Shown here piece by piece: positions 9,402 to 17,635 of a stretch of 64,000 nucleotides of DNA. The stretch is taken from contig NZ_SHKL01000001.1 of assembly GCF_004217185.1 (NCBI RefSeq), positions 1,363,001-1,427,000 on the forward strand, written 5' to 3'. The notes below the pieces were generated by a model. That model worked only from the letters and a program-made list of their open reading frames with translations. It did not search any database and had not been told where the DNA came from. The stretch's first letter is position 1; the number at the start of each line of letters is the position of its first letter. This DNA is from Pseudonocardia sediminis. Lineage in GTDB: Bacteria; Actinomycetota; Actinomycetes; Mycobacteriales; Pseudonocardiaceae. The translations under genes and the position numbers were made by a program.

Positions 9402-10619
9402 GTGTCCGCTCCCACCGCCGCCCCGGACATCCTCTCCCCGGAGTTCGCCGCCGACCCGTACTCGGCGTACCGCGTGATGCGCGACGACCACCCGCTGATC
9501 TGGCACGAGCCGACGCAGAGCTACGTGATCAGCCGCTACGCCGACGTCGTCCGGGCGTTCAAGGACCCGCTGTTCACCAGCCGCAACTACGACTGGCAGC
9601 TCGAACCGGTGCACGGCCGCACGATCCTGCAGATGGACGGCCGCGAGCACTCCACGCACCGCAACCTGGTCGCACCGGCGTTCCGCGGGCGCGACCTGGC
9701 CGAGAAGTTCGTGCCGGTGATCGAGCGGAACTCCGCCGAGCTGATCGAGGCCTTCGCCGCCGACGGTGAGGTCGACCTGGTCGCGCAGTACGCGACCCGG
9801 TTCCCGATCAACGTCATCGTCGACATGCTCGGACTGCCGAAGTCCGACCACGAGCACTTCCACCGCTGGTACACCTCGATCATGGGGTTCCTGTCGAACC
9901 TCTCCGGCGACGAGACGGTGATGGCCGACGGGATCCGGACCAAGGGCGAGTTCGAGGACTACATGGTCCCGATCATCGCCGCGCGGCGGGAGAATCCCGG
10001 CGACGACCTGCTCTCCACGCTGTGCACCGCCGAGATCGACGGTGAGCGGATGACCGACCACGAGATCAAGGCGTTCTGCAGCCTGCTGCTCACCGCGGGC
10101 GGCGAGACCACCGACAAGGCCATCGCCAGCGTGATGAGCAACCTGGTCGCGCACCCGGACCAGCTCGCCGCCGTCCGCGCCGACCACTCCCTGATCCCGG
10201 CCGCGTTCGCCGAGACGCTGCGCCACTCCCCGCCGGTCCACATGATCATGCGCCAGCCGGCCGAGGACGTGGAGCTCTCCGGCGGCACGGTCGAGGCGGG
10301 GAGGACCGTCACCTGCCTGATCGGCGCCGCGAACCGTGACCCGGAGCAGTACGAGCGCCCCGACGAGTTCGACATCGCCCGCCCCGACCTGGACCAGGGC
10401 CGCGCCTACACCGCCGGTGCCAACCACACGGCGTTCGCGCTGGGGCGGCACTTCTGCGTCGGCGCGCTGCTGGCCCGCACCGAGCTGGAGACGGCCGTCG
10501 CGCACCTGCTCGACGCGATGGACGACATCGCCTTCGCCGACGGCGCCCCGCCGCCCGAGCACGGCGTGTTCACCCGCGCCCCGTCGCAGCTGCGTCTCAC
10601 CTTCACCCCGACCACCTGA
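9402..10619 (+). CDS. Cytochrome P450 (1)
   Basis: 405 residues, class-I bacterial P450. The I-helix oxygen-activation motif AGGETTDKA lies near residue 233, the ExxR motif (ETLRHSP) near 269 and the haem ligand loop FALGRHFCVGA near 350. It hydroxylates or oxidises an unknown substrate using electrons from a ferredoxin; the only ferredoxin in the region is encoded at 28673. GTG start behind GGAGGT. It is the first gene of the TetR-type regulon. Its stop codon lies inside an 18-bp tandem repeat. Confidence 0.93.
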   Translation: MSAPTAAPDILSPEFAADPYSAYRVMRDDHPLIWHEPTQSYVISRYADVVRAFKDPLFTSRNYDWQLEPVHGRTILQMDGREHSTHRNLVAPAFRGRDLAEKFVPVIERNSAELIEAFAADGEVDLVAQYATRFPINVIVDMLGLPKSDHEHFHRWYTSIMGFLSNLSGDETVMADGIRTKGEFEDYMVPIIAARRENPGDDLLSTLCTAEIDGERMTDHEIKAFCSLLLTAGGETTDKAIASVMSNLVAHPDQLAAVRADHSLIPAAFAETLRHSPPVHMIMRQPAEDVELSGGTVEAGRTVTCLIGAANRDPEQYERPDEFDIARPDLDQGRAYTAGANHTAFALGRHFCVGALLARTELETAVAHLLDAMDDIAFADGAPPPEHGVFTRAPSQLRLTFTPTT

Positions 10620-10687
10620 GAACCCCCGACCACCTGAGAACCCCCGACCACCTGAGAACCCCCGACCGCCTGAGAACCCCCGACCGG
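10607..10687 (+). repeat. 18-bp tandem repeat over the P450 stop codon
   Basis: Four and a half copies of CCCGACCACCTGAGAACC (the fourth has one change, CCA to CCG). The array spans the last codons and stop of the P450 gene and runs to 11 nt before the next start codon. Because 18 is divisible by 3, every copy repeats the same in-frame TGA. In the +1 frame it would read as a Pro-Pro-Glu-Asn-Pro-Arg repeat, but that frame does not belong to a recognisable gene. Confidence 0.9.
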
Positions 10688-10697
10688 AGGACCCGCG

Positions 10698-11108
10698 ATG
10701 ACCGCCCGCCCGGAGATCGAGAACGCCATCCACCGCGCCGCGTGGGGCTACGACGAGAACGACGTCGACCTCATCGCCGACCAGTTCGCCGACAACGCCG
10801 AGCTGACCATGCAGATCGGCCGCGACGGCGACACGATCGGCCCGTTCTCCGGCCGGGAGGCGATCCGGAAGCTGCACGCGGACTCGCTCGTCTCGCAGAC
10901 CGACCAGCGCCGGCACAACGTCAGCAACGTGATCATCGACGCCGAGTCGGCGGACTCCGCGTCGACGCTGGCGAACCTGACGCTGCTCTCGATCGAGAAC
11001 GGCGCGATCAAGGTCCTGAGCAGCGGCTACTACCGCGACGAGTTCACCCGCGACGGCGGCACCTGGCGGATCGCGACCCGTCACATCTATCTCGACCTGC
11101 CCTACTAG
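10698..11108 (+). CDS. NTF2/SnoaL-like protein (1)
   Basis: 136 residues. It has the small alpha+beta cone fold expected from an N-terminal helix (IENAIHRAAWGYDENDVDLIADQFADNAEL) and repeated strands ending with WRIATRHIYLDLPY. This family includes SnoaL-like domains, scytalone dehydratase-like proteins, steroid isomerases and limonene-1,2-epoxide hydrolase; which activity applies cannot be told. It follows the P450 gene by 78 nt of repeat-containing DNA, likely in one transcript. Three further NTF2-like genes lie in the same cluster. Confidence 0.82.
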   Translation: MTARPEIENAIHRAAWGYDENDVDLIADQFADNAELTMQIGRDGDTIGPFSGREAIRKLHADSLVSQTDQRRHNVSNVIIDAESADSASTLANLTLLSIENGAIKVLSSGYYRDEFTRDGGTWRIATRHIYLDLPY

Positions 11109-11206
11109 GAGCGCGCGGGGCCCGGCGTCCCGACGTCGGTGGCCGTCGGGTCGTCCTGGCCGGGAAACGCCAGGTGAGAGCCCTTGTCCGCCCCCGGGCG
11201 TGATGC

Positions 11207-11238
11207 TAATCTCGCGGCTACCAAACGGCTGTTTGGCG
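11207..11238 (+). promoter_or_regulatory. Promoter with TetR-type operator before acyl-CoA synthetase gene
   Basis: TAATCT (11207-11212), 5 nt, then CTACCAAACGGCTGTTTGG. The core CCAAACGG/CTGTTTGG is a 16-bp inverted repeat with one mismatched pair, the most symmetrical member of the operator set. Layout is identical to the site before P450 gene 1. Confidence 0.7.
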
Positions 11239-11296
11239 AGCCGCCGGGTGCCCCCTCGCCGGGTCCGGGCCGTGTAGCAGATCGAGGGAGATCCGC

Positions 11297-12883
11297 GTGG
11301 TCAACATCGGCCAGATCCCGTCCAAGTGGGCTGCGCTGACGCCGGGGCGGGACGCGATCGTCGACGCCCCGAACGGCCGGCGGATGGACTGGCGCACGCT
11401 CGACGAGCGGGTGCGGCGGCTGGCCAACGGGCTCGGCAGCCCGAAAAATCGACACAGTGGTGATGGCGGGCTCGGACTCGACAAGGGCGACCGCGTCGCG
11501 ATCCTGGCCAAGAACTCGATCGAGTACCAGGAGCTCTACTACGCCGCGGGCCGGGCCGGGCTCGTCGCGCAGCCGCTGAACTGGCGTCTCGGCGCCGGCG
11601 AGCTGGCGAAGATCGTCGCGGACGCGGCGCCGAAGGCCGTGATCACCTCCGACGAGTGGCTCGAGACCGGCAAGGAGCTGCAGGCCGCGGTCGACGTGCC
11701 GCACTGGCTGCAGTTCGGCCCCGGCGGCGACGGCAGCTACGAGGACCTCCTCGCCCGCAGCGGTGACCACGAGCCGGAGCGGTCGTCGCAGGTCGGCGAC
11801 GCGGACCCGTTCTTCATCCTCTACACCGGAGGGACGACGGGGGAGTCGAAGGGCGCGCTGCACAGCCACACCAGCGTGTCGTTCGGGATGCTCAACCAGA
11901 CCGTCGCGGAGCGGATCGTCCCGACCGACGTCTACATGCTGACCGGGCAGATGTACCACATCCCGGTGGTGCTCTCGATGAACTACATGCGCCACGGCTG
12001 CCCGCTGGTGCTGATGAACTTCGAGGCCCGCACGGCGCTGGAGCTGATCGAGGCGGAGAAGGTCTCGGCGTTCCTGGGCATCACCACGATGCTCAACTGG
12101 ATGATGGCGGTGCCCGGCTTCTCCGGGTTCGACATCTCCAGCCTGCGCAACATCCAGTACGGCGGCGGGCCGATGCCGTCGAGCGTGGTCAAGGCGGCGC
12201 TGGACAACTTCCCCTGCACGCTGATCCAGGGCTACGGGCAGACCGAGGGAACCACGATGTGCTTCCTGTCCCAGGAGGACCACGCCGCCGCGGTGCGCGG
12301 CGTGCACCCAGAGCGGCTGATGTCCTGCGGGCGCGAGGGGTTCGTGACGCGGGTGCGCGTCGTCGACCCGGACGGCGACGAGGTCCCCCGTGACGGGAGG
12401 ACCGCGGGCCAGATCATCGTGCGGTCCGAGGCGAACATGCTGGGCTACCTGGGCCGCCCGGACCTGACCGGGGCCACGATCCGCGACGGCTGGATGTGGA
12501 CAGGCGACATCGCGACCTGGGACGCCGAGTCCTACGTGTTCATCGTCGACCGCTCCAAGGACATGATCATCTCCGGCGGGGAGAACATCTACTCGATCCA
12601 GGTCGAGGAGGCGGTCAACCAGCACCCGTCGGTCCTGGAGTGTGCCGTGATCGGCGTCCCGGACGACGAGTGGGGCGAGAGCGTCAAGGCGTTCGTCGTG
12701 CTCAAGCCCGAGACCACCGCGACCGAGGCCGAGATCGTCGAGACCGCCCGTGCGCACCTGGCGTCGTACCAGAAGCCGCGCTCGGTGGAGTTCGTCGACG
12801 CCCTGCCCAAGGCCCCCACCGGGAAGATCCTCAAGCGCGACCTCCGCAGGCCCTTCTGGGCCGACCGCGACCGTTCCGTCTGA
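11297..12883 (+). CDS. Acyl-CoA synthetase (AMP-forming), with small in-frame insertion
   Basis: 528 residues of the ANL superfamily, making an acyl-CoA from a carboxylic acid, ATP and CoA. The P-loop LYTGGTTGESKGA is near residue 175 and YGQTEGT near 313. TGDIATWD and the C-terminal lysine motif PTGKILKRDLR are intact. GTG start behind GAGGGAG. Residues 48-58 (SPKNRHSGDGG) look foreign: the DNA holds a 39-nt in-frame insertion flanked by the 9-bp direct repeat CGGGCTCGG. Removing it leaves NGLGLDKGDRV, a normal family sequence. It probably activates an intermediate of the cluster's pathway. Confidence 0.92.
   Translation: MVNIGQIPSKWAALTPGRDAIVDAPNGRRMDWRTLDERVRRLANGLGSPKNRHSGDGGLGLDKGDRVAILAKNSIEYQELYYAAGRAGLVAQPLNWRLGAGELAKIVADAAPKAVITSDEWLETGKELQAAVDVPHWLQFGPGGDGSYEDLLARSGDHEPERSSQVGDADPFFILYTGGTTGESKGALHSHTSVSFGMLNQTVAERIVPTDVYMLTGQMYHIPVVLSMNYMRHGCPLVLMNFEARTALELIEAEKVSAFLGITTMLNWMMAVPGFSGFDISSLRNIQYGGGPMPSSVVKAALDNFPCTLIQGYGQTEGTTMCFLSQEDHAAAVRGVHPERLMSCGREGFVTRVRVVDPDGDEVPRDGRTAGQIIVRSEANMLGYLGRPDLTGATIRDGWMWTGDIATWDAESYVFIVDRSKDMIISGGENIYSIQVEEAVNQHPSVLECAVIGVPDDEWGESVKAFVVLKPETTATEAEIVETARAHLASYQKPRSVEFVDALPKAPTGKILKRDLRRPFWADRDRSV
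11428..11475 (+). repeat. 9-bp direct repeat flanking a 30-nt insertion in the acyl-CoA synthetase gene
   Basis: CGGGCTCGG occurs at 11428-11436 and again at 11467-11475. The 30 nt between them contain GAAAAATCGACACAG and are much less GC-rich than the gene. The 39-nt period keeps the frame. This looks like a target-site duplication left by a mobile element, or a local duplication. Confidence 0.6.
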
Positions 12884-12954
12884 CCCATGACACCGCCGCG
12901 GACCCCCGTTCCGCGGCGGCACCGACCATTCCCGCGACGTCGAAGGAGACTGCA

Positions 12955-14076
12955 GTGAAGACCAAGGGAGCCCTGCTCTGGGAGCCGGGGACGAACTCCG
13001 GCTGGAGCGTCGAGGAGATCGAGGTCGACCCGCCGAAGCGCCGCGAGGTGATGGTCAAGCTCGCCGCGTCCGGCATCTGCCACTCCGACCAGCACCTCGA
13101 CGACGGCGTCATCCCGTTGCCGTGGTCGCCGGTGCTGGGCGGGCACGAGGGTGCCGGCGTCGTCACCGAGCTCGGCCCGGAGACCGAGGGGCTCGAGGTC
13201 GGTGACCACGTCGTGCTGTCGTTCCTGCCCTCGTGCGGGCGCTGCAAGATGTGCGTCTCGGGCAAGTCGAACATGTGCGACCTGGGCAACGGGGTGCTCG
13301 CCGGTGTCGCGCCGGACGGCACGCACCGGGTGCACGCCCGCGGCAAGGGCGTCGGCTGCATGTCGTACCTGGGCACGTTCGCCCCGTACGTGACGGTGCC
13401 GGTCGACGCCGTCGTCAAGATCGAGAAGGACATCCCGCTGGACAAGGCCGCGCTGATCGGTTGCGGCGTGCCCACCGGGTGGGGCTCCTCGGTCTACGCC
13501 GCGGACATGCAGCTCGGCGACACCGTGGTGATCGTCGGGATCGGCGGGGTCGGGATCAACGCCGTGCAGGGCGCCCGGCACAAGGGCGCGCGCAACATCA
13601 TCGCTATCGACCCGGTGCCGTTCAAGCAGGAGCAGGCCCAGGCGTTCGGGGCCACGCACGCCGTGGGGTCGTACGAGGAGGCCGCGAAGCTCGTCGAGCA
13701 GATGACGAACGGCCAGGGCGCCGACCGGGTGATCATCACCGTCGGCGTCGCGTACGGGAACCTGCTCAACCCCGCCCAGGAGATGACCCGGCGAGGCGGC
13801 GTCATGGTGCTGACCTCGGCCGCGCCGATCATGCAGCGCGACATGGAGTTCGACCTGTTCACCTTCGCCATGTCCGGCAAGCGCCTGCAGGGCTCGCTGT
13901 ACGGGACCACGAACTCGCGCAACGACATCCCGCTGATGACGGAGCTCTACCGGACCGGCCAGCTCAAGCTCGACGAGCTGATCACGAAGACCTACAAGCT
14001 CGAGGACATCAACCAGGCGTTCACGGACATGCAGGAGGGCAAGAACCTGCGTGGCGTGATCATGTACGACGACTGA
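12955..14076 (+). CDS. NDMA-dependent, mycofactocin-type zinc alcohol dehydrogenase
   Basis: 373 residues, medium-chain zinc alcohol dehydrogenase. Catalytic zinc ligands are in SGICHSDQH and GGHEGAG; the structural zinc site is CGRCKMCVSGKSNMC. The nucleotide fold is IVGIGGVGINAVQG. The N-terminus (KTKGALLWEPG) and the insert GVLAGVAPDGTHR match the Rxyl_3153-type NDMA-dependent family, known to hold NAD tightly and to depend on the mycofactocin redox cofactor. GTG at 12955 follows GAAGGAGA. It should oxidise an alcohol made by the P450s. Mycofactocin biosynthesis genes are not in the window. Confidence 0.9.
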   Translation: MKTKGALLWEPGTNSGWSVEEIEVDPPKRREVMVKLAASGICHSDQHLDDGVIPLPWSPVLGGHEGAGVVTELGPETEGLEVGDHVVLSFLPSCGRCKMCVSGKSNMCDLGNGVLAGVAPDGTHRVHARGKGVGCMSYLGTFAPYVTVPVDAVVKIEKDIPLDKAALIGCGVPTGWGSSVYAADMQLGDTVVIVGIGGVGINAVQGARHKGARNIIAIDPVPFKQEQAQAFGATHAVGSYEEAAKLVEQMTNGQGADRVIITVGVAYGNLLNPAQEMTRRGGVMVLTSAAPIMQRDMEFDLFTFAMSGKRLQGSLYGTTNSRNDIPLMTELYRTGQLKLDELITKTYKLEDINQAFTDMQEGKNLRGVIMYDD

Positions 14077-14087
14077 GGAGCGGGAAC

Positions 14088-14519
14088 ATGACCGACAACC
14101 GTGCGGACGACGTCGCCGGCATCGTGGCCGCGACCCACCTCTACGCCCGCGGGCTGGACCTGTTCCGCCCGAAGGAGGCGCTCTCGGCCTACACCGACGA
14201 CGCCTACTGGGACGCCACCCCCGTGGGGCTCAAGCGCTTCGAGGGCTCGGAAGAGATCCTCGGGTTCTTCCAGGCCGACGCCGACGCGATGGCCGAGCAG
14301 TTCCACATCATCACCAACCACATCGTCGACTTCGACGGCCCGGACGACGCGCACGGCACGAACTACGTGTTCTCCGAGGGGAAGACGAAGTCCGGCGCGT
14401 CGATCCGGGCGATTGCGCTGAACGAGGACGAGTACCGCCGCGTCGACGGCGTCTGGAAGATCTCCGGCCGCAAGATCACGCCGTTGACGGCGCCCGAGAT
14501 GGACGGCTTCGACGCGTGA
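14088..14519 (+). CDS. NTF2/SnoaL-like protein (2)
   Basis: 143 residues with an NTF2-type layout: IVAATHLYARGLDLFRPKEA at the start, a phenylalanine-rich middle (EEILGFFQADADAMAEQFHI) and the terminal strand VWKISGRKITPL. It may be an isomerase, hydratase or epoxide hydrolase-like enzyme, or a non-catalytic binding partner; this is not resolved. ATG lies 11 nt behind the dehydrogenase stop with GAGGAGCGGG as ribosome-binding site, and the gene overlaps the next by 4 nt (GTGA). Confidence 0.82.
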   Translation: MTDNRADDVAGIVAATHLYARGLDLFRPKEALSAYTDDAYWDATPVGLKRFEGSEEILGFFQADADAMAEQFHIITNHIVDFDGPDDAHGTNYVFSEGKTKSGASIRAIALNEDEYRRVDGVWKISGRKITPLTAPEMDGFDA

Positions 14520-14932
14520 GCGGCGGCGAGGAGGTCGTCCGGACCTACATCGACATCATGAACAAGCTGGACCTGGACGCGTTCGCCGACCTGGTGACCG
14601 ACGACGTCGTGGTCCGGCTGCCCTACGCGCCGGACCCGGTGCCGAAGGTGACCGAGGGCAAGGCCGGCGTCGTCGGGCTCTACGGCGGGTTCCCGTCGCT
14701 GGTCAGCCCGCTGGGCTTCCACGACCTGGTGATCACGCCGCTGCCGGGCGAGGGCGAGTTCCTGGCCACCTACCGCAGCGACTGCACGATGCTCGCCACC
14801 GGCAACCCGTACCGCAACGACTACATCGCCACGTTCACGGTGCGCGGGGACAAGCTCGCCGCGTTCACCGAGTACTTCGACCCGCTCGTGTTCGTGACCG
14901 CGGGCGGGGCGACGGTGCAGGCCCCCGGCTGA
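14516..14932 (+). CDS. NTF2/SnoaL-like protein (3)
   Basis: 138 residues, another NTF2-like fold (VVRTYIDIMNKLDLDAFADLV; DYIATFTVRGDKLAAFTEYFDP). The last phrase is typical of SnoaL-like/ketosteroid-isomerase relatives. The GTG start overlaps the previous stop and its own stop overlaps the first ATG of the broken transporter gene. Tight packing shows one operon from the acyl-CoA synthetase gene onward. Proteins 2 and 3 might form a heteromer; that is speculation. Confidence 0.82.
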   Translation: MSGGEEVVRTYIDIMNKLDLDAFADLVTDDVVVRLPYAPDPVPKVTEGKAGVVGLYGGFPSLVSPLGFHDLVITPLPGEGEFLATYRSDCTMLATGNPYRNDYIATFTVRGDKLAAFTEYFDPLVFVTAGGATVQAPG

Positions 14933-15799
14933 TGGACGCGTCCTCCGGGCCCCGCCGCACCCGCGGCGGGGCCGAGGGCGGGGCGATCGCGAGCTACGCC
15001 CTGGTCGGGATGCTCGTCGGCAGCTCTACAACTCGATCGTCCACATCGGCTACTCGACCGGTGGCGTGCTGGCGGCGCTGATCGCGATCCCGGTGCTGCC
15101 CGCGCTGGGCTTCCGGTCGATGTACCTGATCGGCGCGCTGCCGGTGCAGGTGCTGTTCCCGATCGCCTACCGGTACCTGCCCGAGTCGCCCGCGGACTGT
15201 TCGGGCCCACCTACCGGCGACGGTCGGTCGTGTTCGCGCTCGTCGGGTTCTGCGGGCTGCTGCTCACCTACGGCGTCGGGACCTGGCTGCCGGAGATCAT
15301 GCGCAAGTCCGGGTTCGAGCTCGGGTCGGCGCTGTCGTTCCTGCTCGTGCTGAACCTGGGCAACATCGTGGGCAGCCTGCTGGTCGCCCGGGTGGCGGAC
15401 CGGATCGGTTCCCGGCGGGTCGTCCCGGCGGCGTTCGGGCTGGGGACGGTGTGCCTGGTGCTGATGGCGCTCGCACCGCCGGCTGCGGTGCTCTACGTGC
15501 TGGTCGCGCTCGTCGGGTTCGGGGCGATGGGGGCGCAGATCCTGGTCAACGGGTTCGTCGCGTCGTCCTACCCGGCACGGATCCGGGCCACCGGTCTGGG
15601 CTGGGTCGTCGGGTTCAGCCGCCTCGGCGGGATCGCCGGGCCGACCGGGGCCGGGCTGGTGCTCGCCTCCGGGGTGGGGGTCGCGTGGAACTTCTGGTTC
15701 TTCGCCGTGTTCTCGCTCGCGGCGGCGTCGCTGCTGCTGGTCCTGGGCCCGGTCGGGGACAGACGGGAGGCCCCGACGGCGACCCGAACGGCCGGTTGA
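14932..15799 (+). pseudogene. MFS transporter remnant (aromatic-acid/H+ symporter-like)
   Basis: Pieces of one major-facilitator transporter occur in three frames. From 14932: a start with GGAIASYALVGMLVGS. From about 15030: SIVHIGYSTGGVLAALIAIP up to YRYLPESPAD. From 15230 to 15799: a long membrane part with LLTYGVGTWLPEIMRKSGF and GSLLVARVADRIGSRRVV. The junctions (LVGS into the second piece near 15021; PESPAD into TYRRRSVVFAL near 15195-15220) lack the expected helices, so at least two internal deletions with frame changes occurred. It probably once imported the cluster's substrate; an intact importer is not seen nearby. Confidence 0.8.
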
Positions 15800-15875
15800 C
15801 CGACCTCCTGTCCCGCAACCACGGTGGGGTCGTGGCCGGCAACGGGGCCGGTCACGACTCCACCGGAGGTCCGCC

Positions 15876-16721
15876 ATGGGGCGTGTCGAGGGCAAGGTCG
15901 CACTGATCACCGGAGCCGCACGGGGGCAGGGCCGCAGTCACGCGGTCCGGCTGGCGCAGGAGGGCGCGGACATCATCGCCGTCGACATGTGTGCCGACGC
16001 GAAGACGGTGCCCTACGCGCTCGGCACCCGTGACGACCTGGCCGAGACGGCCCGTCTGGTCGAGGAGCTCGACCGCCGGGTGCTCACCCGCGTCGCCGAC
16101 GTCCGCGACCTCGGGGCGCTGGAGTCGGCCGTCGCCGACGGGGTGACCGAGTTCGGGCATCTCGACATCGTCTCGGCGAACGCCGGCATCGGCTCGTTCG
16201 CGCCGGCCTGGGAGCTCTCCGAGGAGACCTGGCAGGAGATGATCGACATCAACCTGACCGGCGTCTGGAAGACCACCAAGGCCGCCATCCCGCAGATGAT
16301 CTCCCAGGGCACCGGCGGCTCGATCGTCCTGACCAGCTCCGCGGCCGGGCTGGTCGCCTACGGCAACCTGGCGCACTACACCTCGGCCAAGCACGGGGTG
16401 GTCGGGCTGATGCGGGTGCTCGCCGTCGAGCTGGCGCAGTACGGGATCCGGGTCAACACGGTGAACCCGACGACGGTCGACACGGACATGCTCGGCAACC
16501 AGGCCATCTACTCGCTGTTCACCGGCGACGAGAACGCGACCCGCGAGCAGGCGATGGAGGCGTTCAAGGGCCTCAACGCGATGCCGGTGCCCTGGGTGGA
16601 GCCGGTCGACGTCTCCAACGCCGTGCTGTACCTGGCCTCGGACGAGGCCCGCTACGTCACCGGCTCGACGCACGTGGTCGACGCCGGCGGAACCCAGCCC
16701 TACCGGTTCCCGCACGCCTGA
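15876..16721 (+). CDS. Mycofactocin-coupled SDR family oxidoreductase (1)
   Basis: 281 residues. TGAARGQGRSHAVRLAQEGA is the nucleotide motif with the RGQGRSHA wording characteristic of the mycofactocin-coupled, carveol-dehydrogenase-like SDR group. The catalytic YTSAK follows near residue 168 and NPTTVDTDM afterwards. These enzymes keep NAD(H) bound and pass electrons to mycofactocin. The ATG start follows CCGGAGG. It likely oxidises a secondary alcohol such as a cyclic terpenol. About 60% of its residues appear shared with the SDR at 19020. Confidence 0.9.
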   Translation: MGRVEGKVALITGAARGQGRSHAVRLAQEGADIIAVDMCADAKTVPYALGTRDDLAETARLVEELDRRVLTRVADVRDLGALESAVADGVTEFGHLDIVSANAGIGSFAPAWELSEETWQEMIDINLTGVWKTTKAAIPQMISQGTGGSIVLTSSAAGLVAYGNLAHYTSAKHGVVGLMRVLAVELAQYGIRVNTVNPTTVDTDMLGNQAIYSLFTGDENATREQAMEAFKGLNAMPVPWVEPVDVSNAVLYLASDEARYVTGSTHVVDAGGTQPYRFPHA

Positions 16722-16763
16722 GCCGGTCCGGCGGACGGGTCCCGCGGCACTCGCGTCCGGCCC

Positions 16764-17561
16764 TCAGCGAGGGGGCTGGGGCAGCGCCGCGGTGATCCCG
16801 CCGTCGACGGTGAACGTCTGCCCGGTCGTCCAGCGCGACTCGTCGGAGGCCAGGTAGAGCGCGAGGGCGGCGACCTCGTCCTCGGTGCCCAGGCGCCGGG
16901 CGGGGTAGACCGACGCGACCCGGGCCATCGCCTCGTCCGGGTCCATGCCGGCGCCCGCGCCTCCGCCGGAGGCGTAGGTGTCGCGCACCAGCGGCGTCGG
17001 CACCGTCGCGGGGGCGACGACGTTCACCCGGATCCCGTGCGGGCCGTAGTCGACGGCGGCCTGTCGGGCCATCCCGATGCAGCCGGCCTTGGCCGCGGCG
17101 TAGGGGAAGATCCCCGGCACGCCGCGCAGCCCGCCGACGCTGGCCTGCACGATCACCGACCCGGACCCCTGCTCGACCATCGACGGCAGCGCCCACCGGA
17201 ACGAGAGCCACTTGCTGGTCAGGTTTCCCGCGATCACCCGGTCCCACGTCTGCAGGTCGGTGTCGGCGGCGGTGCCCGCCCCGGCGATCCCGGCGCAGGC
17301 GTAGACGACGTCGATCCGCCCGAAGCGCTCCAGCGCGTCCTCGGTGGTGGCCCTCGCCTGGTCCGGGTCGGCGAGGTCGGCCTCCCGCGCGAACGACTCC
17401 CCGCCGGCGGCACGGATCGCGGCCGCGGTGTCGGCGACGGCCGGATCGCGGTCCGCGCACAGCACCCGTGCGCCCTCGCGGGCGAACATCGTCGCGGCGG
17501 CCCGCCCGATCCCGGACGCCGCGCCGGTGACGAGCGTGGCCTTGCCGTCGAGCCTGCCCAT
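16764..17561 (-). CDS. SDR family oxidoreductase (2)
   Basis: 265 residues, classical short-chain dehydrogenase. TGAASGIGRAAATMFAREGA binds the nucleotide, YAAAKAG is the catalytic Tyr-Lys, and the end (WTTGQTFTVDGGITAALP) is typical. ATG at 17559-17561 (MGRLDGKATLV) was preferred over upstream in-frame starts that run into the promoter. It is divergent from the flavoprotein gene at 17636, with a CTACC-type operator in between, and convergent with SDR 1. Substrate unknown; a ketone/alcohol step of the cluster is likely. Confidence 0.9.
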   Translation of the reverse strand: MGRLDGKATLVTGAASGIGRAAATMFAREGARVLCADRDPAVADTAAAIRAAGGESFAREADLADPDQARATTEDALERFGRIDVVYACAGIAGAGTAADTDLQTWDRVIAGNLTSKWLSFRWALPSMVEQGSGSVIVQASVGGLRGVPGIFPYAAAKAGCIGMARQAAVDYGPHGIRVNVVAPATVPTPLVRDTYASGGGAGAGMDPDEAMARVASVYPARRLGTEDEVAALALYLASDESRWTTGQTFTVDGGITAALPQPPR

Positions 17562-17602
17562 GACGTGCTCCCTTGCCGTGACGGGGGTCTGCTGCCTACG
17601 TT

Positions 17603-17620
17603 CTACCAAACGAACGGTAG
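17603..17620. promoter_or_regulatory. TetR-type operator in divergent promoter
   Basis: CTACCAAACGAACGGTAG: outer arms CTACC/GGTAG are a perfect inverted repeat and the left half equals the CTACCAAACG core found in the other sites. It lies between the SDR gene (minus) and the flavoprotein gene (plus), 15 nt before the latter's start. Confidence 0.65.
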
Positions 17621-17635
17621 TGGGAAGGGGTGGCC

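Noticed and set aside
10607..10687. CRISPR-like array
   Set aside because: Units are contiguous with no unique spacers and there are no cas genes in the window.
10336..10701. Reading frame with a Pro-Pro-Glu-Asn-Pro-Arg repeat
   Set aside because: The repeat comes from the 18-bp tandem array read out of frame; the upstream part is the P450 gene in another frame.
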